Assembly: GCF_006443685.1 (NCBI RefSeq)
Contig: NZ_VFYP01000001.1
Location: 1,736,001 to 1,800,000 of the forward strand
Source of the DNA: Rhizobium glycinendophyticum
Lineage (GTDB): Bacteria; Pseudomonadota; Alphaproteobacteria; Rhizobiales; Rhizobiaceae
Direction: 5' to 3'
Length of the DNA: 64,000 nucleotides
Shown: positions 27,242 through 35,159 of the stretch, in pieces
How the letters are laid out: each line of letters opens with the position of its first letter
Numbering within the stretch: position 1 is the stretch's first letter
Notes under the pieces: generated by a model
Told to the model about the DNA's origin: nothing
The model's input: the letters and a program-made list of their open reading frames with translations, nothing else
Databases searched by the model: none
Position numbers and translations under genes: made by a program

Positions 27242-28279
27242 TCAGACGGTCTCGAAGGGCAGGTCGAAATCGGCGCGCTTTTGGAGCCAGGTCGGAACGG
27301 GCAGGCTCTTCGAGCGCAGGAAGTCCGGGTTGAAGAGCTTGGACTGGTACCGGTTGCCGTAGTCGCAGAGGATCGTCACGATCGTATGGCCGGGGCCGAG
27401 ATCTCTGGCGAGGCGGATCGCGCCGGCAATGTTGATGCCCGACGAGCCGCCAAGGCAGAGGCCCTCGTTTTCGACGAGATCGAAGACGATGTCGAGCGCC
27501 TCGGAATCGGGGATCTGATAGGCGAAATCGGGTGTGAAACCTTCGAGGTTCGCCGTGATGCGACCCTGGCCGATGCCCTCGGTGATCGAAGAGCCGGAGG
27601 ATTTGAGCTCGCCGTTCTTGTAGTATTCGTAAAGGGCAGCCCCTTCGGGATCGGCGATGCCGATCTTCACGCCGGGCTTGCGGTTGCGAAGGCCAATGCC
27701 GGTGCCGGCAAGCGTGCCGCCCGAGCCGACCGCGCAGACGAAACCATCGACGGCGCCGCCGGTCTGTTCGAAGATTTCCTTCGCCGTCGTCTCGATATGG
27801 GCGTCGCGGTTGACGGTATTGTCGAACTGGTTGGCCCAGATGGCGCCATTCGGCTCTGTCTTGGCGAGTTGGGCGGCGAGACGACCCGAGATCTTCACAT
27901 AGTTGTTCGGGTTCTTGTAAGGCACCGCCGGCACTTCGACGAGTTCGGCGCCGAGCAGTTTCAGCGCGTCCTTCTTTTCCTGGCTCTGGGTTTCCGGGAT
28001 GACGATCACGGTGCGGTAGCCGAGCGCCTTGGCGACCAGCGTCAGTCCGATGCCGGTATTGCCGGCCGTGCCCTCGACGATCACGCCGCCGGGGCGCAAG
28101 AGGCCACGCCGCTCGGCATCACGGATGATGAAGAGGGCCGCGCGATCCTTCACCGACTGGCCGGGATTGAGGAATTCGGCCTTGCCGAGAATGGTGCAGC
28201 CGGTCGCCTGCGAGGCGCCCTTCAGCCGGATGAGGGGCGTATTGCCGATCGCTTCGAGCACGGAAGGATGGAATGCCAT
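27242..28279 (-). CDS. cysK: cysteine synthase A
   Basis: PLP enzyme of 345 residues that makes L-cysteine from O-acetylserine and sulfide. The PLP lysine lies in FLNPGQSVKDRAALFIIRDA, the substrate loop is EGTAGNTGIGLTLV, and GSGGTLAGTGIGLR is the phosphate-binding loop. The sequence is about 30 residues longer than E. coli CysK, with the extension ending LPVPTWLQKRADFDLPFETV; alphaproteobacterial forms share this. A cystathionine beta-synthase-like use of serine cannot be excluded. First gene of the unit that continues with alaX and sseA-GNAT. Confidence 0.92.
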   Translation of the reverse strand: MAFHPSVLEAIGNTPLIRLKGASQATGCTILGKAEFLNPGQSVKDRAALFIIRDAERRGLLRPGGVIVEGTAGNTGIGLTLVAKALGYRTVIVIPETQSQEKKDALKLLGAELVEVPAVPYKNPNNYVKISGRLAAQLAKTEPNGAIWANQFDNTVNRDAHIETTAKEIFEQTGGAVDGFVCAVGSGGTLAGTGIGLRNRKPGVKIGIADPEGAALYEYYKNGELKSSGSSITEGIGQGRITANLEGFTPDFAYQIPDSEALDIVFDLVENEGLCLGGSSGINIAGAIRLARDLGPGHTIVTILCDYGNRYQSKLFNPDFLRSKSLPVPTWLQKRADFDLPFETV

Positions 28280-28491
28280 GATGTCTGCCTTTTTTGTCTG
28301 ACGCGGACACTAGAACCAAAAGCGCGGGGAAGAAAACCGGGGAGCCCTGCAATTTTGTCCTTCTGGACAAGAATATGCGGGCAAAACGGCTGGCGCGGGA
28401 ATGAACCGGTCTTTTCCGCCTCGGGACTGTGAATGGCAAGGAATGGCTTTTCGCGGTGGGGCGGGGGGAGGGAAAATGCGTTCGGGGTGGG

Positions 28492-28947
28492 CTATATCCG
28501 GAATGCTTCCGGAAAATCACATCGCACACCGAGGGGCATGAAGTGTCTGAGATTGGCGGTAACCACGGTTAGCCCATAGGCCTTGGCGGTCGCGGCCACG
28601 AGGATGTCCCCGAGCCCTGGATGCAGGCCGCTGGCCGTTGCGGTGTCGTCGAGTGCGCCGGCGATCCGGGCGACGACAGGGTCGACGGGCAGGATGCGGT
28701 CGCCGAAGGTTTCGGTGATGGAATCAAGCCAGACACTCAAGCTCTTGGCCCGCTCGAGGCTGCCGCGACGATGCAGGCGGCGCAAGCCCTTTTCGATTTC
28801 AGCCAGGGTGATTGTGGACAGATAGATTGCGTCTCCCTGCTCCCGAAACCAGACTTTCACGGCTTCGGAGGGCGCCTGCTTCCGGTCTGGCGAGAAGAGG
28901 GAAATGATGTTGGTGTCGATCAGGAAGCCGTTACTCAAGCTCGGCAT
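28492..28947 (-). CDS. PIN-domain toxin (VapC-like)
   Basis: Ribonuclease-type toxin of 151 residues. The PIN acidic residues are visible in FLIDTNIISLF (first Asp), TLAEIEKGLRRL (Glu), and GLGDILVAATAKAYGLTVVT (third acidic residue), followed by TANLRHF. It overlaps by 17 bp the end of its antitoxin gene upstream, so the pair is translationally linked. Expected target is RNA, often tRNA or rRNA; the specific target is unknown. Confidence 0.9.
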   Translation of the reverse strand: MPSLSNGFLIDTNIISLFSPDRKQAPSEAVKVWFREQGDAIYLSTITLAEIEKGLRRLHRRGSLERAKSLSVWLDSITETFGDRILPVDPVVARIAGALDDTATASGLHPGLGDILVAATAKAYGLTVVTANLRHFMPLGVRCDFPEAFRI

Positions 28948-29185
28948 CCCGCATGGGGAATGGGTTGCGATCGAGATCGGCAGGCCCGGGATAGGACATC
29001 AGGAACTGGCCGAAGTTCGGCCTCGGCTTTGTCATCGCCCGTTTCGCCGCCTCTCCGGCCTCGACGCTGACCAGCATGGCAGCCGGCTTGCCGTGGCGGG
29101 TGATCGTGACGAATTCTCCGTTGGCGGCTTCGTCCACCAGACTGGCGAATCCGGCCTTGGCATCGGCAATACTCATGCTCGACAT
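28931..29185 (-). CDS. Phd/YefM family antitoxin for the PIN toxin
   Basis: Antitoxin of 84 residues. The N-terminal Phd/YefM DNA-binding fold is seen in MSSMSIADAKAGFASLVDEA, ITRHGKPAAMLVSVEAGEAA, and the C-terminal tail (PGPADLDRNPFPMRDAELE) would block the toxin. A strong AGGAGGT site lies ahead of the ATG at 29185. It overlaps the toxin gene. A near-perfect palindrome at 29201-29216 is the likely autoregulatory operator. Confidence 0.88.
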   Translation of the reverse strand: MSSMSIADAKAGFASLVDEAANGEFVTITRHGKPAAMLVSVEAGEAAKRAMTKPRPNFGQFLMSYPGPADLDRNPFPMRDAELE

Positions 29186-29200
29186 GCGGACCTCCTGAAA

Positions 29201-29216
29201 TGACTATATATGGTCA
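29201..29216. promoter_or_regulatory. palindromic operator of the Phd-PIN module
   Basis: TGACTATATATGGTCA is an inverted repeat with 7 of 8 positions paired, 15 bp upstream of the antitoxin start, and its TATATA core could double as the -10 box. The placement fits binding by the antitoxin/toxin complex to shut off its own transcription. Confidence 0.6.
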
Positions 29217-29279
29217 ATTTAATGCGTAGCAGAGGATCGGGCAAGCAAGAGTTTGGGGCGGGCCGGGGTCCCCAAGCGA

Positions 29280-29534
29280 TCAGTAGTGATGGCGACATTG
29301 CGCGATCAGAAGGGCATCTTCTGTTGGGCGATAAACGAGGCGATGCTCCTGATCGATCCGCCGCGACCACCAGCCGCGCAACTCGCCCCGCAACGGCTCC
29401 GGCTTGCCGATGCCCTGAAAGGGAGACCGGCTGCTTTCCTTGATCAGCTGATTGATGCGCACCAGCATCTTCGGATCGGTGGACTGCCAACAGAGGTAGT
29501 CCTCCCAGGCGCGCGCGTGGAAGATCAGCTTCAC
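29280..29534 (-). CDS. yoeB: Txe/YoeB family toxin
   Basis: RelE-fold mRNA interferase of 84 residues. MKLIFHARAWEDYLCWQSTD, IKESSRSPFQGIGKPEPLRG, WWSRRIDQEHRLVYRP and the final QCRHHY match YoeB, including the catalytic C-terminal HY and the preceding RI.EHRLVY. It overlaps the yefM stop by 4 bp, so the two are translationally coupled. YoeB cleaves mRNA on the ribosome when YefM is degraded. Confidence 0.93.
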   Translation of the reverse strand: MKLIFHARAWEDYLCWQSTDPKMLVRINQLIKESSRSPFQGIGKPEPLRGELRGWWSRRIDQEHRLVYRPTEDALLIAQCRHHY

Positions 29535-29785
29535 TCCGAAAGCTCGCGCGCCTCGCCCTTGCCTGCATCGAGATCGCGCACGGCTTCGAGCAGGCGTTCC
29601 GCGTTGCGGGGGCTCTTCAATAGATGCTGCGTTTCCTCATAGGAGGCAAAATCCTCCACCGACATCAAAACGGCAGCAGGCTTTCCGCGATCGCGCGTAA
29701 TCAGAACGGGCGTCCGGTCCTCCGTCACGCTGTCGAGCAGGGAGGCCAGGTTCTTGCGCAGGTCGCTGTAGGATGTGGTTCTCAT
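29531..29785 (-). CDS. yefM: YefM family antitoxin
   Basis: Antitoxin of 84 residues, MRTTSYSDLRKNLASLLDSV, with the typical VLITRDRGKPAAVLMSVEDF segment and an acidic tail. I start at 29785; the frame opens at 29845 but that would include the operator. The 4-bp overlap with yoeB is standard. The spaced inverted repeat at 29794-29811 lies just upstream. Confidence 0.92.
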   Translation of the reverse strand: MRTTSYSDLRKNLASLLDSVTEDRTPVLITRDRGKPAAVLMSVEDFASYEETQHLLKSPRNAERLLEAVRDLDAGKGEARELSE

Positions 29786-29793
29786 GGGTCTAT

Positions 29794-29811
29794 TGTACCT
29801 GATTGCGTACA
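29794..29811. promoter_or_regulatory. likely YefM operator (TGTAC-N8-GTACA)
   Basis: TGTAC (29794-29798) and GTACA (29807-29811) are perfect inverted half-sites nine bases upstream of yefM. E. coli YefM recognises palindromes with a TGTACA core, so these half-sites match what is known of the family. Confidence 0.65.
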
Positions 29812-29855
29812 GGAAGCAATGCGATTGGTTGATGCGCAAGGCCAATGTTTAAGGG

Positions 29856-30028
29856 CGCCCCCTCTGCCCTCCTGAGCATGTCGAAGGGCGGGCATCTCCC
29901 CCCACATGGGGGGAGACCGGCCGAGCTGCCGGCCTCGCGCCCGCCTCTGCTGTCGTAAACAGATCGGCACTCGTGGCATCCGCTCTCCCCCCTTGTGGGG
30001 GAGATGTCACGCAGTGACAGAGGGGGCG
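29856..30028. repeat. rhizobial intergenic palindromic repeat (RIME-like element), 173 bp
   Basis: The element is bounded by perfect 11-bp terminal inverted repeats, CGCCCCCTCTG (29856-29866) and CAGAGGGGGCG (30018-30028). Inside are two poly-C/G hairpins (TCTCCCCCC with GGGGGGAGA, 29895-29916; TCTCCCCC with GGGGGAGA, 29984-30004) and a third, GTCAC/GTGAC (30006-30018). This combination is what I remember from the abundant mosaic intergenic elements of rhizobia. It fills most of the gap between yefM and the next gene; 30029-30155 has nothing else I can support. Confidence 0.75.
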
Positions 30029-30155
30029 TTGCGCACGCACAGATGTCGGCTTCCTGTGCCGATCGTTACAAATTGAAGCATTTTCTTCACCGGATCTTCA
30101 CGCCTGACCGGGAAGTCTGCTGCTGATGCGGCTCAAGGTTGTACGGGGAGGGGTG

Positions 30156-30842
30156 ATGCTGAGGGTTCTCGTGGCTTTGGCCCTGTGTCTGCCGATCGCC
30201 GGCTGCGATCTCTTCGGTTTCCACGATTGGGAGTGGCGTCAGAAACTGACGGTGTCGGTCATGACGCCGGAGGGATTGAAGACCGGGAGCGCGGTGGTCA
30301 GCGTCAATGTCTACGACAGACCAAGCTGGTGGGGTCTTGGCGACTTCAGAGGTGCGGGTGCCACCAGCCTGTCCGGAGAGGCCGTGACGGTGGATCTGGG
30401 CAACGGTCGCTACCTGTTCGCGCTGTTGAGCAATTACAGTCACGAGACCGCGCGCGAGACCTTCATTTCGAAAGAAGAGCAGCCCCGGACGAAAGCGCAG
30501 GCCATCGCGGTCTATGATCGGCTGGAGAAGATGCGCGGCTTGCGTGAACTTGCGCCTGAGAATTATCCGCTTCTCGTTACCTTTGACGACATGAATGACC
30601 CGACCACTGTCCGCCGCGTCGACCCTAGCAATCTCTCAGACAGCTTCGGTCCCGGCTATCGGCTCAATGCCATCACCCTATCGATCACCCATGAGTCGGT
30701 AACCGAGGGGCGGGTGGAGAAACTGCTGGGGTGGCTTAAAGAAAGAGCCGTGATGGAAAACCCAGGTTGGTCAAATCTTCCGCTGGAAAGCCGAAGAGCA
30801 ATCAGTGAACTTCTGTCGCATTTTCCTTCTCTGACGAATTGA
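30156..30842 (+). CDS. lipoprotein of unknown function
   Basis: Protein of 228 residues that I do not recognise. MLRVLVALALCLPIAGCDLF is a lipoprotein signal with lipobox PIAGC, so the mature form is lipid-anchored at Cys17, likely in the outer or inner membrane. GGGGAGGGG lies right before the ATG at 30156; the frame opens at 30126. The mature part has no catalytic motif I can identify; WEWRQKLTVSVMTPEGLKTG and VVSVNVYDRPSWW suggest a beta-rich N-terminal domain. Composition is slightly lower in GC than its surroundings. Neighbours are the palindromic element and a convergent photolyase. Confidence 0.65.
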   Translation: MLRVLVALALCLPIAGCDLFGFHDWEWRQKLTVSVMTPEGLKTGSAVVSVNVYDRPSWWGLGDFRGAGATSLSGEAVTVDLGNGRYLFALLSNYSHETARETFISKEEQPRTKAQAIAVYDRLEKMRGLRELAPENYPLLVTFDDMNDPTTVRRVDPSNLSDSFGPGYRLNAITLSITHESVTEGRVEKLLGWLKERAVMENPGWSNLPLESRRAISELLSHFPSLTN

Positions 30843-30914
30843 TCACATGCGAATCCAAGGCGGCTGAAATCTCAAGGTTGGCTTAGGTTAAGAACCGAAA
30901 AGGTGCCACTGCCC

Positions 30915-32375
30915 TCACTCCCCCCTCAACCCGTGAAACGCCGCCATCGCCGCATCCCGTGCCTTGCCGTGATCGACGATCGGCAGCGGATAGGTCTTGC
31001 CAAGGCTCACCCCTGCATCCCTCAGCGCCGTCAGCGGCGCCTCCGATGGTTTGTGGATGAACTTGTTCGGCATGGCCTTCAGCTCCGGCACGAAGCGGCG
31101 GATGTAAGCCCCTTCGGGGTCGAATTTCTCGCCCTGGCTCACCGGATTGAAAATCCGGAAGAAGGGGGCGGCGTCGGCGCCGGAGCCGGCGACCCATTGC
31201 CAACTGGCGGCATTCGACGCGGGATCGGCATCGACGAGCGTGTCGCGGAACCAGCGTTCGCCTTCGCGCCAGTCGATCAGCAGGTCCTTGATCAGGAAGG
31301 AGGCGGTGATCATGCGCACGCGGTTGTGCATCCAGCCGGTCTGCCAGAGCTGGCGCATGCCGGCATCGACGATCGGATAGCCTGTTTGGCCGCGCTGCCA
31401 TTTTTCGAGCAGATCCGGCGCATCGCGCCAGGGGAAGGCGTCGAATTTCGGGTTCCAGTTGCGCTCCGAAAGACAGGGGAAGTGGAACAGCAGGTGATAG
31501 GAAAAATCGCGCCAGGCCAGTTCCTTGCGGAAATGGATGAGGTCTTCCATCGGGATGTGGGCGTCGAGCCCACGCGTCGCATGCCAGACGCTGGCCGGCG
31601 AGATCTCGCCCTGTGCCAGATGCGGTGACAGCATCGAGACATGCGGTTCGGCGGGAAAGTCGCGGCGCTCGCGATAGCCTTTCAGGCCCGTCTCAATGAA
31701 GGCTTCGAGCCGGGCTTGCGCGCCCGCTTCGCCAGGCTGGAAGTGATCAGCAAAACCCTTCGCCCAGTTCGGCCTGGTTGGCAGCAGCGACCAGTCGGAA
31801 AGCGCATCGGTCTTTGGCCATGAGGCGGGCGAGGGAATGCGCTTGGGCACGGGGATCGGTTCCGGCGGCTCTCCCGATCCGTCCAGCGCCTTCCAGAACG
31901 GCGTGTAGACGCGGAAATGCCCGCCGGCGCCGGTCTTGAGTTTGGTCGGCTCATGCAGGATCTGGCCGGCAAAGCTGCGCACCGTCAGGCCCCGTGCGGT
32001 GAGGTCGGATTTGATCGCCTTGTCCACCGCGATGCCCGGCGGATCGTATCGCCGGTTCCAGAAGACGCCATCTGCTCCGGTCTCGGCAATCAGCGCGTCG
32101 AGCACCTCGGCCGCCGGCCCGCGGCGCAGGACAAGATCGCTGCCATGTTCTTTGAGAGACGCTGCAAGCGCCTCAAGTGATTGGTGCAGCCACCATTCCT
32201 GCGCTGCCCCGAGCGGTCCGGTCCCGGTTTCTCGTGGTTCGAGTATGTAGACGGGAATGACGGCCGCCCCGGCGTCAACGGCAGTGGCGAGCGCCGCATG
32301 GTCGGACAGCCGCAGATCCTTGCGGAACCACAAAAGCACGGTTCTCGGGCGGGCGGTCGCGGCATCTGCGGGCAT
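30915..32375 (-). CDS. phr: deoxyribodipyrimidine photolyase
   Basis: FAD-containing DNA repair enzyme of 486 residues that splits UV-induced pyrimidine dimers using blue light. The N-terminal antenna domain is VLLWFRKDLRLSDHAALATA. The FAD domain shows WRDFSYHLLFHFPCL, GQTGYPIVDAGMRQLWQTGW, MHNRVRMITASFLIKDLLID and DADPASNAASWQWVAGSG, the hallmark region of the class I/cryptochrome superfamily. I start at 32375 (MPADAATARP) with GAAGAG upstream; the frame opens at 32411. No DASH-type or Fe-S motif is evident, so a CPD photolyase is the simplest reading. Confidence 0.93.
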   Translation of the reverse strand: MPADAATARPRTVLLWFRKDLRLSDHAALATAVDAGAAVIPVYILEPRETGTGPLGAAQEWWLHQSLEALAASLKEHGSDLVLRRGPAAEVLDALIAETGADGVFWNRRYDPPGIAVDKAIKSDLTARGLTVRSFAGQILHEPTKLKTGAGGHFRVYTPFWKALDGSGEPPEPIPVPKRIPSPASWPKTDALSDWSLLPTRPNWAKGFADHFQPGEAGAQARLEAFIETGLKGYRERRDFPAEPHVSMLSPHLAQGEISPASVWHATRGLDAHIPMEDLIHFRKELAWRDFSYHLLFHFPCLSERNWNPKFDAFPWRDAPDLLEKWQRGQTGYPIVDAGMRQLWQTGWMHNRVRMITASFLIKDLLIDWREGERWFRDTLVDADPASNAASWQWVAGSGADAAPFFRIFNPVSQGEKFDPEGAYIRRFVPELKAMPNKFIHKPSEAPLTALRDAGVSLGKTYPLPIVDHGKARDAAMAAFHGLRGE

Positions 32376-32497
32376 GGGCACTCTTCTTGTCGTTGGCTTG
32401 TCGGAAGCCATACGATGCGAGAGCCCGGAAAGATCACGCGCATAAGGAAATTTTGACGTGTCAGTGCATGGTCAGCAGAAAGACACAGGCGCCAAGA

Positions 32498-32725
32498 TCA
32501 AGCAGCGCCTCGGCCTGCGGCCCGCAGCCGCTCCTGCTCGGCGCGCAAAAGCGCCATGATCTTCTCGGCATTTTCGCGAACGTAGAGACGATGCAGCTTT
32601 TCGGCGACGGGGGCGGTGGTGAGCAGGCAGGTATAGCCCTCGCGCTCGTACCAGCGGAAGTCCACCACATTGTCCATGTTCACGAAGAGGGGGAAGCCAT
32701 CCCCGTCATGAAGCTGGAGCCACAT
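32498..32725 (-). CDS. small conserved-looking protein, FlbD-like pattern
   Basis: Protein of 75 residues, MWLQLHDGDGFPLFVNMDNV. A strong AGGAG nine bases before the ATG at 32725 and GC-third-position use support it as a real gene. The order (short strand, NMDNVVDFRWYE, TCLLTT, LYVRENAEKIMALLRAEQ) loosely resembles the FlbD/YrzO-type small beta-alpha proteins, but I would not assign a function. Its neighbours are photolyase and a small membrane protein, both on the same strand. Confidence 0.6.
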   Translation of the reverse strand: MWLQLHDGDGFPLFVNMDNVVDFRWYEREGYTCLLTTAPVAEKLHRLYVRENAEKIMALLRAEQERLRAAGRGAA

Positions 32726-32862
32726 CTGCTAATCTCCTGCATGCCCTGTTCGAATCAATTCGCTGTAAATTCGATTAGCAGCCAAAGATGAAGAGGGGGT
32801 TTCGAGAGCGCACCGAAAAGCCGGGTTGAGGGGCGGCGCTGCGTGGGTTTGAGCCCGTGGGC

Positions 32863-33189
32863 TCAGGCGACCATGTCGACGACGGCGGCCGCCAACCATC
32901 CGGCCCCGTAGGCGAAGGCGGCATTCACGCTGGCTTCGACCGCAAGCATGAAGCCGTAGCCGGGCCTCTCCCGTCTCACGATATGCAGGCGCAATCCGAT
33001 GACGCCGATCAAAAGAACACCGCCGATGGCAGCTGTCTCGAGCAGATAATCACGACCGTAGAAACCGAGAAAGATGAACGGCAGGAGGAGCAGGGACACA
33101 ATAAAGGAATTGAAGTGCACCACGCTCTTCTTGATGTCCCCCCACAGGGATCCCTCGTTTCCTCGATCATGCCTTTCCAGTCCATGCAT
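32863..33189 (-). CDS. small inner-membrane protein of unknown function
   Basis: Protein of 108 residues from ATG 33189 (GTG 33207 possible). After a charged N-terminus it has about three hydrophobic segments: FIVSLLLLPFIFLGFYG, AAIGGVLLIGVIGLRLHIVR and ASVNAAFAYGAGWLAAAVVD, so it probably lies in the inner membrane. No family is recognised. Support is coding bias and the membrane pattern only, with a weak ribosome site. Confidence 0.5.
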   Translation of the reverse strand: MHGLERHDRGNEGSLWGDIKKSVVHFNSFIVSLLLLPFIFLGFYGRDYLLETAAIGGVLLIGVIGLRLHIVRRERPGYGFMLAVEASVNAAFAYGAGWLAAAVVDMVA

Positions 33190-33315
33190 CGCCCCGCAGC
33201 AGATCACGACTGATGAGGCTATGGCCGCACCGTCGTAGGGTCAAGCAGCGTGGAGAGAAGGGTAAGCCAGTCGAGTATTGGGAAAAGACGGATCGAGGGC
33301 ACCGCAAGGCTGGAA

Positions 33316-33355
33316 AAGAAAAAGGCCTGCAGCGATCAATTCGCGCAGGCCTTTT
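33316..33355 (-). terminator. terminator downstream of tRNA-Asn
   Basis: AAAAGGCCTGC (33320-33330) and GCAGGCCTTTT (33345-33355) pair perfectly, with further GCG/CGC pairing inside. On the minus strand the stem leads into a T-rich stretch. It lies 10 bp past the tRNA end. Confidence 0.75.
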
Positions 33356-33365
33356 ATGAAAGAGA

Positions 33366-33440
33366 TGGCTCCCCGGGCCGGATTCGAACCGGCGACCTGT
33401 CGATTAACAGTCGAATGCTCTACCGCTGAGCTACCAGGGA
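33366..33440 (-). tRNA. tRNA-Asn (anticodon GTT)
   Basis: 75 nt including encoded CCA. On the minus strand the acceptor TCCCTGG pairs with CCGGGGA, the D-arm is TAGCTCAGCGGTAGAGCA, the anticodon region is ACTGTTAAT (GTT), and the T-arm is GCCGGTTCGAATCCGGC. Confidence 0.97.
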
Positions 33441-33604
33441 ACAGCCGCTTGGCGCGGTGTGAGCGGGGTAATACTGATGCGCGCTCCGTTTGCCAAGCGG
33501 TTTTTCAAAAAAAATGTCATCGCCTTGTTTTTATGTGTGGACCACCCATCTCCCTGAGGCGGCCGGGATGCCGCGAGACGCCGTATTTGCTGGAGTTTTG
33601 ACCC

Positions 33605-33889
33605 TTGGCTGAGAGACGTTACCGCATCGACACGGCAAGAGGCAGGCTCATCCTTGGCCGTTTCGAAATTCCCGTGCCGCGCTCCAAGGCAGGGCGGATC
33701 GCGACCGGCCTGGCGCTGATCGGCGGTGGTTTCCTCGGTTTTCTGCCGGTGCTCGGGTTCTGGATGGTGCCGCTGGGATTCGTTGTGCTTTCGCACGATC
33801 TGGCTTATGTGCGCCGCCGCCGCCGCCGGGCCTCCGTCTGGTGGAGCCGAAAGCGGGCTGCCCGCAACCGGCAGTCCTCGGCGGAGTAA
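33605..33889 (+). CDS. small PGPGW-like membrane protein
   Basis: Protein of 94 residues with TTG start at 33605 and GGAG about ten bases upstream. RIATGLALIGGGFLGFLPVL and GFWMVPLGFVVLSHDLAYVR form one or two membrane passes, with the proline/glycine/tryptophan-rich order of the PGPGW family of putative transmembrane proteins. The tail is very rich in arginine (YVRRRRRRASVWWSRKRAAR) and probably faces the cytoplasm. No function is known. Confidence 0.65.
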   Translation: MAERRYRIDTARGRLILGRFEIPVPRSKAGRIATGLALIGGGFLGFLPVLGFWMVPLGFVVLSHDLAYVRRRRRRASVWWSRKRAARNRQSSAE

Positions 33890-34022
33890 CCCCCGGGCAA
33901 TCATTTGCCCTGACATGTCTTAGTGAAATGCGCGTCTCCCCGAAGCGTCGTAGAAGAATCACACAGACCGGCGACACCGAACGGCGATCCTGCCGAACCG
34001 TTCCCGGAAAAAGTGAGAGCCT

Positions 34023-34262
34023 ATGATGAACCTCCAGATGGCGGAGATCCCGATGATACTCACGCCACAAGATTTCACTGTGATGGAAGAAGCGATGCGT
34101 GGCGTGGGCGTATCTGGCGCCGCGCGTGACCGTGAGGGGCACAGGGAGGCGGTCGGCAAGGCGGTGATCCGGCTCTATACGGCGGGCGTGACCGATCCGG
34201 CCAAGCTGGCGGAAGCCGCGGGCATCATGGCAGCGACGCGTCTGCTCGACCGCTGGCGCTGA
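34023..34262 (+). CDS. small protein of unknown function
   Basis: Protein of 79 residues. MILTPQDFTVMEEAMRGVGV, GHREAVGKAVIRLYTAGVTD and AKLAEAAGIMAATRLLDRWR give a compact, mostly helical profile; no family is recognised. GAGAG lies close before the doubled ATG at 34023/34026, and starting at residue 11 is also possible. It lies between a PGPGW-like gene and tRNA-Cys. Confidence 0.5.
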   Translation: MMNLQMAEIPMILTPQDFTVMEEAMRGVGVSGAARDREGHREAVGKAVIRLYTAGVTDPAKLAEAAGIMAATRLLDRWR

Positions 34263-34389
34263 GGACACAAAGCTCTCGGTGGCCAATGGGGCCGCCGGAT
34301 TGAAAAACATCTGATTCCCGAAAATGCCTCTTGCGGTTTTTTTAGATCGCGTCTAAATCCCCGCCACCACACGCTCTTTTATACCGGAC

Positions 34390-34463
34390 GGCCTCGTGGC
34401 GGAGTGGTTACGCAGAGGACTGCAAATCCTTGCACCCCGGTTCGATTCCGGGCGAGGCCTCCA
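34390..34463 (+). tRNA. tRNA-Cys (anticodon GCA)
   Basis: 74 nt with CCA encoded. Acceptor GGCCTCG pairs with CGAGGCC, then T and CCA (34461-34463). D-arm GGCGGAGTGGTTACGC, anticodon region ACTGCAAAT (GCA), and T-arm CCCGGTTCGATTCCGGG are all visible. Confidence 0.97.
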
Positions 34464-34699
34464 TTCTTTTCTCAATGTTTTATGAACATTCCTCGCTCAG
34501 CACTCGCTGCTGATGAACTGCGTCTTGTGTCCCGATTTCGCGGGCCAATTCAGCCATCGAACGACGTCAAACATCGGCCAAATCTGTGCCTGTCGCTATT
34601 CCCGCCTCGATCTGCCCGAAACTGGCCGATCGGCGCCCTTGCGCGCGAAGCGGGCCTGGCGCAGGTCAGGGCTCCTATCCAATCGGGGAGATCGCCGCC
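34464..34699. other. 236-bp gap between tRNA-Cys and the secreted small protein
   Basis: I see no supported gene. Open frames here are shadows, and no hairpin with a T tract follows the tRNA. Confidence 0.4.
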
Positions 34700-35026
34700 A
34701 TGCGCGCCACCACCTTTACGTTTGCCTCCATCCTGCTTTTCGCTACACCGCTTGTTGCCTCTGCCGAATCGCTGACCTTCACGCTGGAAAACAAGACCCC
34801 GAACATGGTCGTTCAGGCCTTTGTGTCGCCAGCCGATGGCGGCAAGAGCATCGAGCTCCTGCACAAGAAGGGGCTCTTTGGCGGCAAGTCGCGTCAGCTC
34901 ACCATCAATGACGGCAGCGATGCCTGCGTCTACAAGCTGCGCCTGGTCTTCGAGGACGACAGCTTCGAAGATGTTCGCGACAAGGTGGATTTCTGCGAGA
35001 CCGGCACCTACACGATCGACGACTGA
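34700..35026 (+). CDS. small secreted protein of unknown function
   Basis: Exported protein of 108 residues. MRATTFTFASILLFATPLVA with SAES is a clear Sec signal; GGGAG lies nine bases before the ATG at 34700. The mature part (about 88 residues) has two cysteines (DACVYK and DFCETG), which could form a disulfide, and alternating strand patterns such as SLTFTLENKTPNMVVQAFVS. This resembles no family I can name. The frame opens at 34586, but the earlier residues do not look like protein start. Confidence 0.65.
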   Translation: MRATTFTFASILLFATPLVASAESLTFTLENKTPNMVVQAFVSPADGGKSIELLHKKGLFGGKSRQLTINDGSDACVYKLRLVFEDDSFEDVRDKVDFCETGTYTIDD

Positions 35027-35159
35027 CGCATTCGCACAGGTGGGCGCCGGGCGGGTGTGATAATCTGCCTTGGATGCCCACCCGTGACTTGAAAGCGGCA
35101 CGCCCTGCAATTAAGACACGGGGGACAAAACCCGAGCGGCCGAAATGGGGCGACAGGAC

